This document shows positions 30,813 to 42,607 of a stretch of 64,000 bases of DNA, piece after piece. Origin of the DNA: Globisporangium splendens. Lineage: Eukaryota > Oomycota > Peronosporomycetes > Pythiales > Pythiaceae. The stretch's first letter is position 1, and the number at the start of each line of letters is the position of its first letter. The DNA lies in assembly GCA_006386115.1 (NCBI GenBank), contig VFIW01000042.1, positions 1 through 64,000 on the forward strand, in the 5' to 3' direction. A program made the position numbers and the translations under genes. Below the pieces are notes generated by a model. It ran no database searches. It saw only the letters and a list, made by a program, of their open reading frames with translations, and had not been told where the DNA came from.

Positions 30813-32988
30813 TCATGGAGCACCACGTGGGATCCCTGCGGACCGCGCCTTCGCAGCCTCTAGACTTCGCATTTCTCGAAGCAGCGCCTTGGCTTCTTCC
30901 TTTTCTGGTCCCTGCAAGTCCAAGAGCCGATTGCAGAACAGGGCTGCATCGGCATACCTTCCCATTTGTTTGTAGTAATTTGCAAGGAACAGGATCGCTG
31001 TGAGCGCTTGCGACGTGTCCACGCTGATGCTCACGCCGCCCTTGGGAAGCACAAGCACGTGTGCTTCGTCGCCGTCGTCTCCAGCACTCAGTGAAGAAGC
31101 CGGGGCTTGGCGTAGACCCAAGTGCAGTTGATAGTACTTTGCAGCCTCATGCTGCTGATTGCGCAGTGCAAAGATCCGACCCAGGTGATACGACGCAATA
31201 CCTTCGCGATCCTGATTGCCCACTGCGCGCTTGAAGCACGCGATGGCTTCGTCGCTCTTGTTAAGCTTCTCGTAACAGCCCCCTAACGCGCACCACATCC
31301 GCGCATCGTACGGTCGGATCGACGCTGCTTTCCGGTAGTAGTAGATACTGTAGAGGTACATGTTGAGGATCTCGTACGCTTGGCCCAAGCCGTACCAGGC
31401 GCGGTAGTCTCGCACATTCAGATCGACGGCATGGCGGTAGGCTTCAATCGCGGCGCTCGTGTTCTTCATTTCGACGTACTCGTGGCCGATGAGCGTCCAT
31501 GCCGACAGGAAATTCGGGTCGAGCTTCAACGCGCGATGAAAGTACACGATCGCGCGGTCGTGTTTGTTTTTCAGCGAGTAGTAGTTGCCGATGATGCAGC
31601 ACGTCTCAGGGCGGTACTTTTCCACCTTGAGCGCGCGATGCGCGAGGCGACTGAGCTCGGTCTTGTCCTCTTTCACGTACAACACGTTCGAGTACACGTC
31701 CATGGTCTCGACACGGTGTGGATCCGCGAGCGCGAGCCGCTCGAACTGGTCTTGCGCCTGGTCAAAGTCGCGTATGTGGTAGCTTGTCAGCGCTTGCTGG
31801 GCTATGAGGTACGTGCTATGCGGGAACAGTGTCGCCAAGTGGTCGAGGAGTTGCCGCGCCGCGTCGTTCTGCTGTTGATCCAGGAGCGCGTGCGCCTGGA
31901 ACAGGTGAAACATCCACGGACAACTCTCCGACAAGACCACTTCTTCCTCCTAAACACCAGCACATTTCATTAGCTCCATGCATCAATGACACCATACAAA
32001 GGAGAAAAGCCTCATTCACGCACATTGGACGTGAATGGCGAGAGCGCCGCGAGCTCCATCCACGCCGACCAGTTCCACGGGTATTGCCGAATCGACTCGA
32101 TCAAGATGAAGCGCGTCGTGACGTCGTTCGTGTTGGCTGTGGCGGCGATCGTTGTGAAGCCGTCGATGGAGCGGCGCTTCTGATACTCGCTCTTCTCTTC
32201 TGCTTCGAGTTTACTGTCCATGTGGTGATGGGGGCGAGTGGGTGTGGATGTGGATGACTGCAGATCCGACCGCCCTGCGCTCGTGCGGTACCCGAGTCGC
32301 TTGAGCACGACGGCGTAGAGGTAGAGACCGAACGCGTCGAGCTCGTTCTGCTGATACGATCCGCTGAGTGATATGTAGAGATCTTTCAAGTGCGGATTCG
32401 TGCCATTGCGCTCCAGATTCGGCTCTGACTCTGCATTTAATACAGGCAAATGCACACAATAATAGTGAGCGCACCTCACCCAAACACCCAACACTGACAG
32501 CCATACGCACTTGCTCCTGTCACGCTGGTCTCTAGATCCATCTCTTCTTTCGCCTTCTCGCCTGCCTGTATCCACAGACACACCAACACTGTCAACCAAT
32601 GCCGCTTTCGCCTATACATCACCAGCCTTTTGCATACCATGTACAGCGCATAGTGCTTGAGAAAGTGAGTCCTCTTGCCCATAGGCGCGCTCGTCAGCAT
32701 CTGATGCGCGCGCAGGTACTCGCCGACGTCAAATGACGCCTTGGCTGCCTCGTAGCGGTCGAGGTCTTCCAGTGGGAACGCGTCTGACGACGCCCTCTCG
32801 TAGCGATCGAAGGCACGCGCGCCTGCATCGGCGCTGCTGAGCTGCTTGCGCAGCGCGTCGGGGATGCCGAGGATGAGCTCCGAGGCGAACTTGGTGGCCT
32901 GGTTGAGACCGCGCATGCGCAGCTCGCTCACGGCGTCGCGCAGTTGCGCGAGGATCTCCGTGAGTTCGTCATGGTGGATATCGGCCAT
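30813..32988 (-). CDS. CDC23: Anaphase-promoting complex subunit 8 (CDC23), 649 aa
   Basis: Four exons with matching phases: 32988-32638, 32565-32511, 32430-32024 and 31949-30813. CDC23/APC8 is a scaffold TPR subunit of the anaphase-promoting complex, the ubiquitin ligase that triggers sister-chromatid separation and mitotic exit. The N-terminus (ELRMRGLNQATKFASEL) and the block WNWSAWMELAAL are typical of CDC23. The last exon holds a run of tetratricopeptide repeats (RPETCCIIGNYYSLKNKHDR, YRAWYGLGQAYEILNM, ARMWCALGGCYEKLNK, IASYHLGRIFALRNQQHEAA). Total length fits the family (about 600 aa in animals). The gene is complete, lies 187 bases downstream of the AlaRS stop on the same strand, and shows nothing odd. 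Confidence 0.93.
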
Positions 32989-33175
32989 GTTGCTGATGCG
33001 ATGCAAAGTGGTGCTTGTGGCGATTTCGGCAAAGTACGAATGCACAATGCTCTTACTGCAAGGCTCAAATCGATGACTCGAGTGACCTTTTTCAACAACA
33101 AAAAACACTGTCAGTAGAAAAGTCTCTAAACACGGGTATATTATCTTCCAACTGTGTCGCTTTGAAGCATCTTTC

Positions 33176-36166
33176 TCATGGTCGCAGCACTTTTCCCGCC
33201 AAGTCCTGGACTGAGACGGCAACATCCTGCGGCAACGAGCCCTGCGCGAAGCTCGCGTTGCCGCCACCGCGGCCGCCGAGCGGCTTGAGGATCTGCTGCA
33301 GCAGTTTGCCCGCGTGCACGCGCTCCCCGTCGGAGACGCACACGATCTGCGAGCCCATGGCCACCACATGCACGGCGCTGGGGCTCTCGCGCTGCAGGAA
33401 TTCCGCGCGTCGACGCAGCACTTTGACAAACTCGCTGCTGTTATTACCACTTCCGGTATGGAACTCGTGGAATTGCACATTATCGACGGTGATGGCGCCG
33501 TTTTCAATGCGTCCGTGCGCGACGGGGGCAGATGGCAGAGCTGCTAACAGATCGCCCAGCGATTGCGCGTAGCTCTCCAGCTGCTTCATCTGCTTCTGCA
33601 TCTTGGTGATGCGCTCGGGGACCTTGGCCGGCGTCGTCTCTAATTGCGCAGCGAGGTCCTGAAGTGTCTTGTCCTTGGTCTGCAGGTGTTTTGCGCCTTC
33701 CACGCCTGCAACTGCCTCCATACGCCGTGTGCCAGCGGCAACGGATCCTTCGCTAAGGATCACGAAAGGGAAGATCGAAGATGAGTTGCTCACATGGGTG
33801 CCGCCGCAGAATTCGCTCGACACGTCACCGATCGAAACCACTCGAACGATGTCGCCGTACTTCTCACCAAAGTTGCAGATTGCGCCACTTTGCTCAGCTT
33901 CGCCCCGCGGAAGCTCCAGCGTCTGCACCGCGAACTCCTCAGCAGCCATTTGGTTGACAAGGTTCTCGACCTGCGCCATTTCGTCCAAAGACATGGCACC
34001 AAAGTGCGCAAAGTCAAATCGCAGACGATCTGTCGTCACGAAGGAACCGCACTGCGCCACGTGATCGCCCAACACCTGCTTCAGCGCGCGCTGCAGCAAG
34101 TGCGTGGCCGAGTGGTGGACCTGACAGCCAGCGCGGAACTTCTTGTCTACGTGGCCATCCACGGGTACGTCACTGGACGTCAGAAGCGCTTCGAGGTCCG
34201 CGTACTCCATGCCGGCAGGCAGGACACAGTGGAGCCCGACCACGTCGTTTGCAAATCGCTTGGTGTCTTGCACCACGAGCTCTAACGGCTGTTTGCCACC
34301 GTTGGACGTATTCACAATCAAACACCCACGGTCGCCGACTTGCCCGCCGCCTTCAGCGTAGAATGGCGATCGATCGATCGAAATCCATAGACTTGCAGGT
34401 GCATTGCTCTTTTTTGACGCTTCGCCAGTTCCATTCCAGACACCAAGGACGCGCGCAGCCTGCACGTTCAGGTGCTCGTATCCGATAAACTCGCCTGCTT
34501 GCTGCGCTGTCGAGACGCCACTTGAAGAAGCCGACGACGCTTTGCCGTCCACCACGTCGCCGTGGTTGCTGGCAAACGTGCTGCTTTCCGTCGCTTTCCG
34601 CTTGTGATCCTCCAATGCCGCCTCGAAACCTGCTGTGTCGACGGAGATCCCGCGCTCCTCGGCCAAAACTTGCGTGATGTCGAGCGGGATGCCGTACGTG
34701 TCGTACAATCTAAAAGCATCGGCACCGGCGATCCTCTTGTTGGAGGCACTGGTCGCCGTAGCAAACACCTTTTCCATGGCTTTCTTGCCGCTCACTAGCA
34801 TTTCTTCAAATGCCTTTTCCTCGTTCGCGATAATCGACCGCATCTGGGAGAATCCTGCCGCGTGTTCCCACTCGGGCACCACGATCTTGGACAAAAAGCC
34901 ACCTTCGACGCCGCAGTGCTGGGCATGTCGGATCGCGCGACGGATGATGCGTCGCAACACGTACCCGCGACCGATGTTCGATGGGAAGATGCCGTCATGG
35001 AGCATCGCGTAGGACGCCTTCAGGTGGTCCGACACGATGCGGATGGTTTGGATCTGCTGGTTCGCACCGAATCGCTGCGCTCGAGGATCTAATTCCTCCT
35101 GCAGAATGTCCGCAAACGATAGACTGTTGATGTTACGCGCGCGTTGCGCATCCATCACGCCTGCGACCTGGTCCATGAGCGGCACAAACGAGTCGGTGTG
35201 GTAGTTCGAAGGCACGTTCTGCAGCACGGATGCGATACGCTCCAAACCCATGCCCGTGTCCACCGACGGCTTTGGCAGCGGGTGCAACGTACCAGAGACA
35301 TCGCCTTCATTGCGGAAAAACTGCATAAACACGAGGTTCCAGAGCTCCAAGAACCTGTCACCAATTAAAGAAAACACACAACAGAATCGTCAGCGATTGT
35401 TCATCCGCGCTAACATTATAACAGCAAGAAAGTACGGCATGCACCGTTCATCTGGATCCTCAATGTGGTCACCTAGATCCCAGAAGATCTCGGAACACGG
35501 TCCACACGGTCCCGAATCGCCCATGGCCCAAAAGTTGTCGTCTTCACCGAGGGAGAGGATCTTGCTGTCGTCGAGCTGCGCGATCTTCTTCCAGAGCTGG
35601 CGTGCTTCGTCGTCATTGCTGAGCACCGTCACATGCAGTCGCTCCTTCGGGAGCCCCAGCTCCTTCGTGAGGAATTGCCAGCTGAACGCGATCGCGTCTT
35701 CCTTAAAGTAGTCGCCAAACGAAAAGTTGCCCAGCATCTCGAACAGTGTGTGGTGGCGCCGCGTGAGCCCGACTTGGTCCAGATCGTTGTGCTTGCCGCC
35801 AGCGCGGACGCACCGCTGCGCAGACGTCGCGCGCACGTACGGACGCTGCTCCGTGCCGAGGAAGCACTGCTTGAACGGCACCATGCCGGCGTTCGTGAAC
35901 AGCAGCGACGTGTCGGATCCCGGCGGGACGAGCGACGCGCTCGGCACGACCTGGTGGTCTCGCGCCTCGAAGAACTGCAGGAAGCGCGCGCGCACCTCGG
36001 CCGACGGGAGCGCGTGCAGACCGCGGCGCTGCGCGTCGCCAGCCGCACGCCCGCGCCGTGCAGCGGCAGCAGCGGATGTTCTCTGCAGCATGCGCATCGC
36101 CACAAAGAACTCGAACCTGTGGCTGTCCGCTGCTGATTGGCAGACACGCAAAACAGCACCGCACAT
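33176..36166 (-). CDS. Alanyl-tRNA synthetase, probably also mitochondrial
   Basis: Two exons, 36166-35445 and 35354-33176; the 90-base intron restores the family motif [14 protein letters not shown]. Class II aminoacyl-tRNA synthetase charging tRNA-Ala. Visible parts: the catalytic domain ([46 protein letters not shown]); the editing domain that clears mischarged Ser/Gly-tRNA, with zinc-binding HSATHLLQ and EFCGGTH; then a coiled region and a Gly-rich C-Ala end ([13 protein letters not shown]). Length is 966 aa, or 943 from the second Met at 36097. The stretch from that Met ([20 protein letters not shown]) looks like a mitochondrial presequence. The first Met adds 23 uncertain residues, and translation from alternative starts could give dual targeting. 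It is divergent from the CXC gene, with about 300 bases between. Confidence 0.93.
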
Positions 36167-36465
36167 GGCCTAAATACAGGACTCCGTTTCTCACCCACTT
36201 TTGCTACTTCAATCGCTCTGCAGACTATGAAAACCACTCCAACATACCTAGTTTCGGCTGAATGATCCAGAGAAACCACTTCTTCTGATGCACAGTTACA
36301 TCAAATATAAGATCAGAGAGACCTGTGTTTCGTCTTTCCTGTTCTACATTTCCCCCCTTCGACGTGATCAAAACCAAAGGAAGCGCACAGGGAAGGAAGC
36401 ACTCGTGCCGCGCGCATTTACTCAGTTCCCCACGCACGACGGCGCTCCCTGTCGACAGCACGCAG

Positions 36466-38879
36466 ATGGACCCGCAATACGCGACGGGTCAGCGTCCTGC
36501 GCCTGCGCAGCAGCAGCAGCAGCTTGGCGACGCGGACGAGATGCAGCACATGTGGCAATTCCTCGACTCGACGCTCACGACGGGCACGACGCTCAATGGG
36601 ATGTCCCCAGCTCCCACCCTCGATGCTACGCACGCGAACGACACGAATGGAAACAACAACGCGATGGTGATGGCGGCGCAGTATGGAGCTGCTGGCGGCG
36701 CCAATGGAAGTAGCGGCGCGGTGCTGGCGCCTCCGCACGAGGCGAACGCAGCAAGGATGCTGCATCCTGTGGCTGCCACTCGGCAACAGCAAACGTCGCC
36801 ACATGACGCGAGGGAGTCGACGCTTAACGAAGACGAGAACGGCATGTACAATGAGCTTGGAGACGTGTTTTCCATGTTTTTCAACATTGACTCGGACGAG
36901 CCACAGCAGCACCATCTTGGAGGGAACGCGGCCGCCGCACTCGCGTATGCGCAAGCGCAGCAAATGAACAACGCCAATGGCGGCAATGTCGCTGGTGGTG
37001 CGCCACGGTACGTCGATTCGGGGGCAGCCGAGAATACAGGCAACCAGAAGGTGCAGTTGCCGCGATCGGCGTCCGCGAGCAGCAGCCACAGCGGCATGGA
37101 CAGCATCTCGCCAGGTCTACTCGGATACCCGTCGATGTCACCAGCGACGATCAATTGGCTCCAGTCGCTCGCCAAGTCCACGAGCTCCGAGAGTTTATCA
37201 GGATTGGTGTCGCCAGCTACGCTGTATGGAACCCCCAGCGCGTTGCTTCCAGGAAGTGCGAGCGGAAATCTGGTCGGTGATGGAACGGATGCTTTGGAAC
37301 GGTATGTACAACCTATCGTTGTAGCGAAGTGTTTGTGTTGCTTGAGCAGAAATGACTAACAGCTGCCCTGCGTGAAAACAGCACGCAATCATGTGAGATG
37401 ATCGACTGGAAAGCCTACAACGAAGCAGGCGAGAAAGCCCAGAAAGATGCCCCAAAGTGGCGCGTGATCCCGCAGCACGGACCCCACGCAGATCCGACCA
37501 CTGCTGCGAACTCGAACGGCAATGCGTACCAGCAGCATGCGTCATCGTCAGCCAAGCCGCCGACTGGCTCGGTCACCATTCAAAACATCGACACTGGAGC
37601 TCGAATGGACAACGTGTCTCCGACCAGTGAGGGTGGTTTGCGCAACCATTTCACGCGCCAGTTCCAAACAATCAAAAGCACGGTGGTATCGTTGGTCGGA
37701 GCGCTGAGCTCGGCCGAAGAGACTGCTGCCCGTCAGTCGTACCAAGCTATTCAGGGTCCGTATGCAGGAGGAGCTTCTGGTGCCCCCGCGTCCTCCCAGC
37801 CCATGTTCTCCCAGAGCGCACAGGAGCAGCTTGATCTGGCGGCAAAGAAAATGGCAGAAGAGAAAAACAAGCGAAAAGCAATTATCTCACCCGAGTACGT
37901 CCAGTACGGCAGCAATTCTGTCAGCAGTGCTCCGTTGCCAGGAGGCGGGCTGTTCGGCGAGAGCATCAGTACGTCGATCAAATCGGAATCTGATCACCTG
38001 TCGACTCAGTTCGCCTCTCAAGTGCCTGACCCAACTGGTCGACGGCCGTCAAAGAAGTCTTTGCACCAGACAGGCTATCCGTCCCAAGGAATCTCGCTGG
38101 ACCAGCAGCAGCCCCAATCGACCTTTTCCATCCAAGAACAAGATGATCCCAACTCGTCTGCGATTCGTTGCAAGTGCACGGGCAAGTGTCGAAATGCGCG
38201 TTGTGCGTGCGTGAAGGCGGGCTTTGTGTGTGGTGTGCACTGCAAATGCGTGAGCTGCGCGAATCCATTTGTTCCGATGGAAAAAGAGGGCATCAACGTG
38301 CAAAAGATGGTGCAAGACGTGTGCTTGATGCAGTTCCTGTCAAAGGTGAAGGACATGCAAGAGCTGCTGGACTCGACCGTAACCTACGAGTGCTGCAATG
38401 AAGAGGTGCAAGTGAAGAAAACGATCGAAAATGGCTTTACGTGTCCAACATGTCAGGTTCATTACACGTATTCGTGGTGCAGCAATCGACTTTGCCACGA
38501 CCAAAAGAAACCTCGAAAGCATTGTGCCAAGTGTCGGCGTTGCGGGGACCATCGGAACGAGCATTGTGATGACTGCAACCACTGTTACTTTGCTGGCGTG
38601 GCCAACAGTTTCAGCTGCAGCTGCAAGGGTGGCAAAACGGGGAGAGCAGTGATTCCGAATATTAATCGAGACAACGATGCGTCTGGTCTGCGCGCAAAGG
38701 CAGAAGGAGGGAATAATTCTGCGTCGAACGACTCCTCACATTCGCGCGATGAGAATGCCAATCCTCTGCTGAACCAGTCTTCATCTAACGCATCTCAGAC
38801 GAACTCGTCAGGCGGAAACATTGCGAATGGACTCTCGAGCTCTGAAGCTGAAAAAGATGACGCGTGTCCGGTGCAGTGA
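36466..38879 (+). CDS. CXC (tesmin/TSO1-type) cysteine-rich putative transcription regulator, 777 aa
   Basis: Two exons, 36466-37301 and 37382-38879 (80-base intron, phase 2 restored). The first half is low-complexity, rich in Gln, Asn, Ser and Ala. Around residues 565-600 is a CXC motif (CKCTGKCRNARCACVKAGF, CGVHCKCVSCANPF) like those of tesmin/TSO1/LIN54 proteins, which bind zinc and DNA. A second cysteine-rich block follows (CPTCQVHYTYSWCSNRLCHD, CAKCRRCGDHRNEHCDDCNH, FSCSCKGG), which I do not place in a named family. The C-terminus is Ser/Asn-rich. Only one clear CXC unit is visible, where animal and plant family members usually carry two. Likely nuclear. An upstream in-frame ATG at 36325 would add 47 residues. 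It converges on the next gene with 72 bases between stops. Confidence 0.75.
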
Positions 38880-38951
38880 TGCAACAACTTTCGATCAAGC
38901 AAGCATGTAAAACCCATGAATCTTGTTACACTCGATGGTGATTAAAATGCA

Positions 38952-39847
38952 TCACACAAGCGCGATCAAGAGCACAATCATCAACGAGGTAACGAGAAAC
39001 GTGGGAGGAATGATGGACGTAGAGCCATTTTCGAGACTTGGCGTGCAGACGACCAAGGGTTTGTCCGTGTCAGAATCGACGGCATTATCTTTAAACGGCG
39101 ATCCAGGGAACGGGGCACGATAGTACACGAGGGCGTTGTTCTACACGAAGGTATGTTGGAGACAGAGAAGTTAGCAAGTGAGTATGATGTTTACTTTTTG
39201 AAGGTGTGTGGGTTTTCTTTGTGTAGCGTCCATGTCGCTAAGAGAGCGCAAATAGTAAGAAACCGAAGTGTACTTACGATCCATGTGACGCTGGTCTCCG
39301 CTTCGCGGCCATTGACATACTTTGGGTCCCCACATCGCCACAGATCCTTGGAGAGCTGGCACGCCTTCATGTAGTTTTCGCAGACGCTTCGACAGAGCAA
39401 GAGGCTTCTGCCTTCAGCGTCGCAGCGCGGGAAGTTCATCCAGCAGAAGTAGTTTCGGTACGCGTTCTCGCAGTCCGGATTGTCGACGAACCGCGGCACG
39501 ATCTCCTTCTTGCCTCCCCACTCGTCCGTGTTTTTGTCCAGGAACGTCGTGTTCGTCTCGTACATTTTGCGCTGCGTGCTGATCTTCGTGAACATTTGCT
39601 CAATGAATTTGTCCTTGCTGAGCGCCGAGTGGTTGCACCACAAGCTCTGATACTTCGGGAGACACGCCGTGTACGGCACGACGGTCTTGCAGAACGGGAT
39701 CAGCAGATCGAAGTCGGCCGGATCCGTGCATGTCCCCGTATTGGAGCCAGCGATGAGGCATGACTGCGTCTGGGGCAGCAGCGCCAGCAAGCAAAGGAGG
39801 ATACCAAAAAGCCGCAATACGGCACGCGAGCATACCCACAGTGCCAT
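38952..39847 (-). CDS. Secreted Frizzled-CRD-like cysteine-rich protein with GPI-type tail, 252 aa
   Basis: Two exons, 39847-39278 and 39140-38952 (phase 0; the intron contains an in-frame stop). Residues 1-30 are a signal peptide (LRLFGILLCLLALLPQTQS). The mature part has about ten cysteines; the pattern near residues 130-165 (NAYRNYFCWMNFPRCD, LLCRSVCENYMKAC) resembles the C-terminal half of the Frizzled/Wnt-binding cysteine-rich domain. Several N-glycosylation sequons are present. The second exon ends with a small-residue stretch (LENGSTS) followed by a hydrophobic tail with no cytoplasmic residues (LVTSLMIVLLIALV), the layout of a GPI-anchor signal. It therefore probably sits on the cell surface. 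Ligand unknown. Without the second exon the frame would run to a different short C-terminus. Confidence 0.7.
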
Positions 39848-40012
39848 GCTTTCCTGCCAGCTTTAGTTGATAATGTGAGACTCAGCGTGCATCCAAAATA
39901 TGAAAAGATACGAAATGCGACTCTTCCCTCCTCTGGCAGGTCGGTTTCTTCACTGTGGCACGTGACCAATCACACGACATTCACATCCTTCCTACAGATG
40001 TCGGTGTGCAAG

Positions 40013-40330
40013 TTAAGAGTAGATTTGTGCCACTATGAATAAGTGATGACAGTCCAAGCCATGTGGAGCCCTGAGGCTGCTGTTGTTGTGCATCAACGTG
40101 AATGCAATGAACGATGATGATGGGAGAGATTGTCCGTTAACAGATACGGTGAACGATAATGAACCATCACTCACTGTCTGTTCTGAAGTTACTTGACAAT
40201 GTCTGCCATCATCACTGAGACGTAAATTACAACACACCGACAGACCGTTGTCGTCACTCTGACAGTCAAAGGCAACGTTGCGTGGGAAGTAAAGAATGAA
40301 AAATTGCAAACGAAGAACGAAATTTAACAC
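40013..40330 (-). CDS. Possible small secreted protein (105 aa), weak
   Basis: An ATG-started ORF whose N-terminus is hydrophobic with one basic residue (MLNFVLRLQFFILYF), followed by a Cys-containing polar region (CQSDDNGLSVCCNLRL). It could be a signal peptide plus a short mature protein. There is no recognisable domain, no second copy and no effector motif such as RXLR. A chance ORF is at least as likely. Confidence 0.2.
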   Translation of the reverse strand: MLNFVLRLQFFILYFPRNVAFDCQSDDNGLSVCCNLRLSDDGRHCQVTSEQTVSDGSLSFTVSVNGQSLPSSSFIAFTLMHNNSSLRAPHGLDCHHLFIVAQIYS

Positions 40331-40858
40331 TGCGGCTGACGTCGCACATCATTGTTAATGTTGCTTTTTGCCATTGTTTCTTTTCTTAGGAAATCCCCGA
40401 AAAACAAACTCCTGAGCGGTTTGAGCTGTTTCCTAGAGACTGTCAATGTGTACACGGGTGGGCTCAGAATAGCAGAGCCACTGGGAAGCGTGAGCACAAG
40501 AAGTACTGCATTGGTTGCTTGGTGCGTTTGTGCGTAATTGTAAAAACCGAGGAGGTTGGCGACAAAAGTGATTGTTGGAGAACAGTCTCGCGAGCCTGCT
40601 TGCTCTTAAGTCGGAGTTAAACTGATACGAAATGATCTTAATAATTGCAGCCAAAACAACGAATGAAGCAGCAATAGCTCATCGCCCAACTTTCGTATGT
40701 ATACTTCGTGATAAATACTAAAGTACATTTTCATTATTGCATTGGCAACGACACCCCTCTTTCATAGTTTTGATGCTATGAGCTATGGCCACTGGCGTCT
40801 CATCTGCACCCCAATTGCAAATTACGCGCTGACTTGGTTGTCAATTTATCGATCCATT

Positions 40859-41080
40859 TTACCAAATCTTCACAGAAATCGTAAATTCCACTTTGAAGAA
40901 AGAGATGGCAACCTCGATGATAAACGTGCTGCTGCTGTCTTCAAACTTGTCTTCCTCTTCATAGAGCAGAAGCACCACCGGGTCTGCTTTCACACTGAGA
41001 TCAGGAAGCGCGCACGGAGTATCATTAAAGCCATCTCTCTTCGATTGAGTCACAATGTTCTCGTCATCAATGCACTTCAT
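40859..41080 (-). CDS. Possible C-terminal exon or gene remnant, weak
   Basis: A 73-codon ORF of reasonable composition (CIDDENIVTQSKRDGFND, VVLLLYEEEDKFEDSSS). The frame is open upstream without ATG through a basic Ser-rich stretch (RRRKRSLSSSEDRSTLHE) up to a TAA near 41195. This looks like the end of a gene whose 5' part I cannot find. It may be a remnant. Not recognised. Confidence 0.2.
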   Translation of the reverse strand: MKCIDDENIVTQSKRDGFNDTPCALPDLSVKADPVVLLLYEEEDKFEDSSSTFIIEVAISFFKVEFTISVKIW

Positions 41081-41331
41081 TGGTGCTTGTATTGCCTCAT
41101 GAAGCGTAGATCGGTCTTCTGAAGAACTGAGCGAACGCTTGCGGCGGCGCGCACCAATCGCAGATTGATGGTGGTGGGAAAAGAAGCATTATGGAGAGAC
41201 AACGGATGCTACCATAGCCTCCAACCCTCGACTTGGTTCACGAGAGCGCAGAATTGCTTGTTCCTCCTCTCTGGCTCACATTCGCATTCTCTGTGTGCAA
41301 TCGGGCATACCATTCTACTTGAAGCACGACG

Positions 41332-41599
41332 GCCACGTGGAGCGCTCTCGTCGCGCTTGCATACAAACAACAGCATTAAACTCACGCCAGATGCTCTCAA
41401 CCACCCATTCCCACTTCGTTTCGCGCTCGTTCCATCTTCCTCGCCGCTTTAATGCGCTTAAATGCCACACGACGCACTTTGGCGAAAATGGCGCAATGGC
41501 GCAAACGCAAAAGACCGCGGAAATGCGAATGTGGCGACTGTGGTTGTGGTGTCGTGAAATGCATTCTGAGACCAACTGATAACTGAGTCTGGAGCGCTC
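41332..41599. repeat. 268-bp repeat, copy 1
   Basis: Nearly identical (one difference seen, gccagAtgctc versus gccagGtgctc) to 43555-43822, in the same orientation 2.2 kb away. The unit begins GCCACGTGGAGCGCTC and ends TCTGGAGCGCTC, so GGAGCGCTC stands near both ends. It contains TTTGGCGAAAATGGCGC, which resembles an E2F site. No ATG-started ORF fills it. Confidence 0.85.
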
Positions 41600-42607
41600 C
41601 ATATATATTACGATTGTGTGAAAGTTATATTTCAGCCCTACACTCGATTGAAGTTACAGACTGCGTGCACGTTTTATGGCTGCAATATCACCTAAATAAG
41701 TTCAATGCTGCCTTTTGTACCGTCATTCAGCCATGTGTACCACCACTCTGGAGCACCTTCACTCTTGGTGCCTTTGAAAGAGTGTCGCACGTTTCAGATT
41801 GCGCATCAAGTTCAACTTTCAACCTATTTACTAAGGTCTCAAATCGAGGGAAGCTGCCATTGTGTTTGTTCTCGCTTATGTTGCCACTCATGCTTTGTAG
41901 AAGAGTGCACCGACTTGCAGCGAGTGACTTCGACAGCTTCCCAATCGTTGGCAGCATTCATGTATGATAGCTCTCTTTTATAAACTAATCGACCCGATGC
42001 ACCAACTGATAGAGCCTCAGACCGTTCATTTCACCGAGCGCAAAGCAGTGACAAGATCGAAACTTGAGGGTGTCAATCTACAGACGTGTGGGAAAGACAA
42101 ATGAGCACGCACACACGGAACTCATATTTGGGAGTCATGACTATTATAGTATTCTCTCTTATCTCAACACCAGTTCCACACGATATTGGCATGACGCGAG
42201 ACTGTTTCGGAATATGGCGCATTGGAATGCATTTCACGACACAGGTTTTTAAGGAGTTGTTCACTTCTGCATGCGGAATACGCAACGCCAAAGTTGAAAG
42301 CACCACGAACCTACAACAGCAAGCTACGACGACAGATAAGCAAACTGCTTTGCTTGAGCAAATGTAAATGCGGCGCAAGTGTGCGTGTCTTGCTTCCTCA
42401 TCGAATCCAAAAAGACCGAGACAACGACAAAAATAACATAGAATGCGAGTGTATAATCACGGAAATCAATCTGCCTATTGCATAGCATACGCATCGACTG
42501 AAAAGAAGCACACTACTTGCACTAATACGAAAGAAGATCAATATAAAGAGCACTGACAATGCCACACGTGGAAAGACCGTGTATCTTCCGTCCAAAACGT
42601 CAATTCC
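41600..42607. other. Intergenic, nothing recognised
   Basis: About 1 kb with only short ORFs on both strands and no repeat or RNA signature that I can support. Its right end is the 3' flank of the acidic protein gene at 42608. Confidence 0.4.

Larger units (their letters stand above)
39848..41331. other. Long intergenic stretch with two weak ORFs
   Basis: About 1.5 kb of AT-richer sequence between the Frizzled-CRD-like gene and the 268-bp repeat. Only two short minus-strand ORFs (given separately) look even slightly protein-like. I see no RNA gene or transposon signature. Confidence 0.4.

Noticed and set aside
35629..36279. Several 130-220 codon ORFs overlapping the AlaRS first exon on both strands
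   Set aside because: The AlaRS catalytic motifs fix the true frame. The others are composition shadows.
41342..41579. About 80-codon ORF contained in both copies of the 268-bp repeat
   Set aside because: It lacks an ATG at the repeat start and an ORF of similar length exists on the opposite strand. A non-coding repeat explains both.
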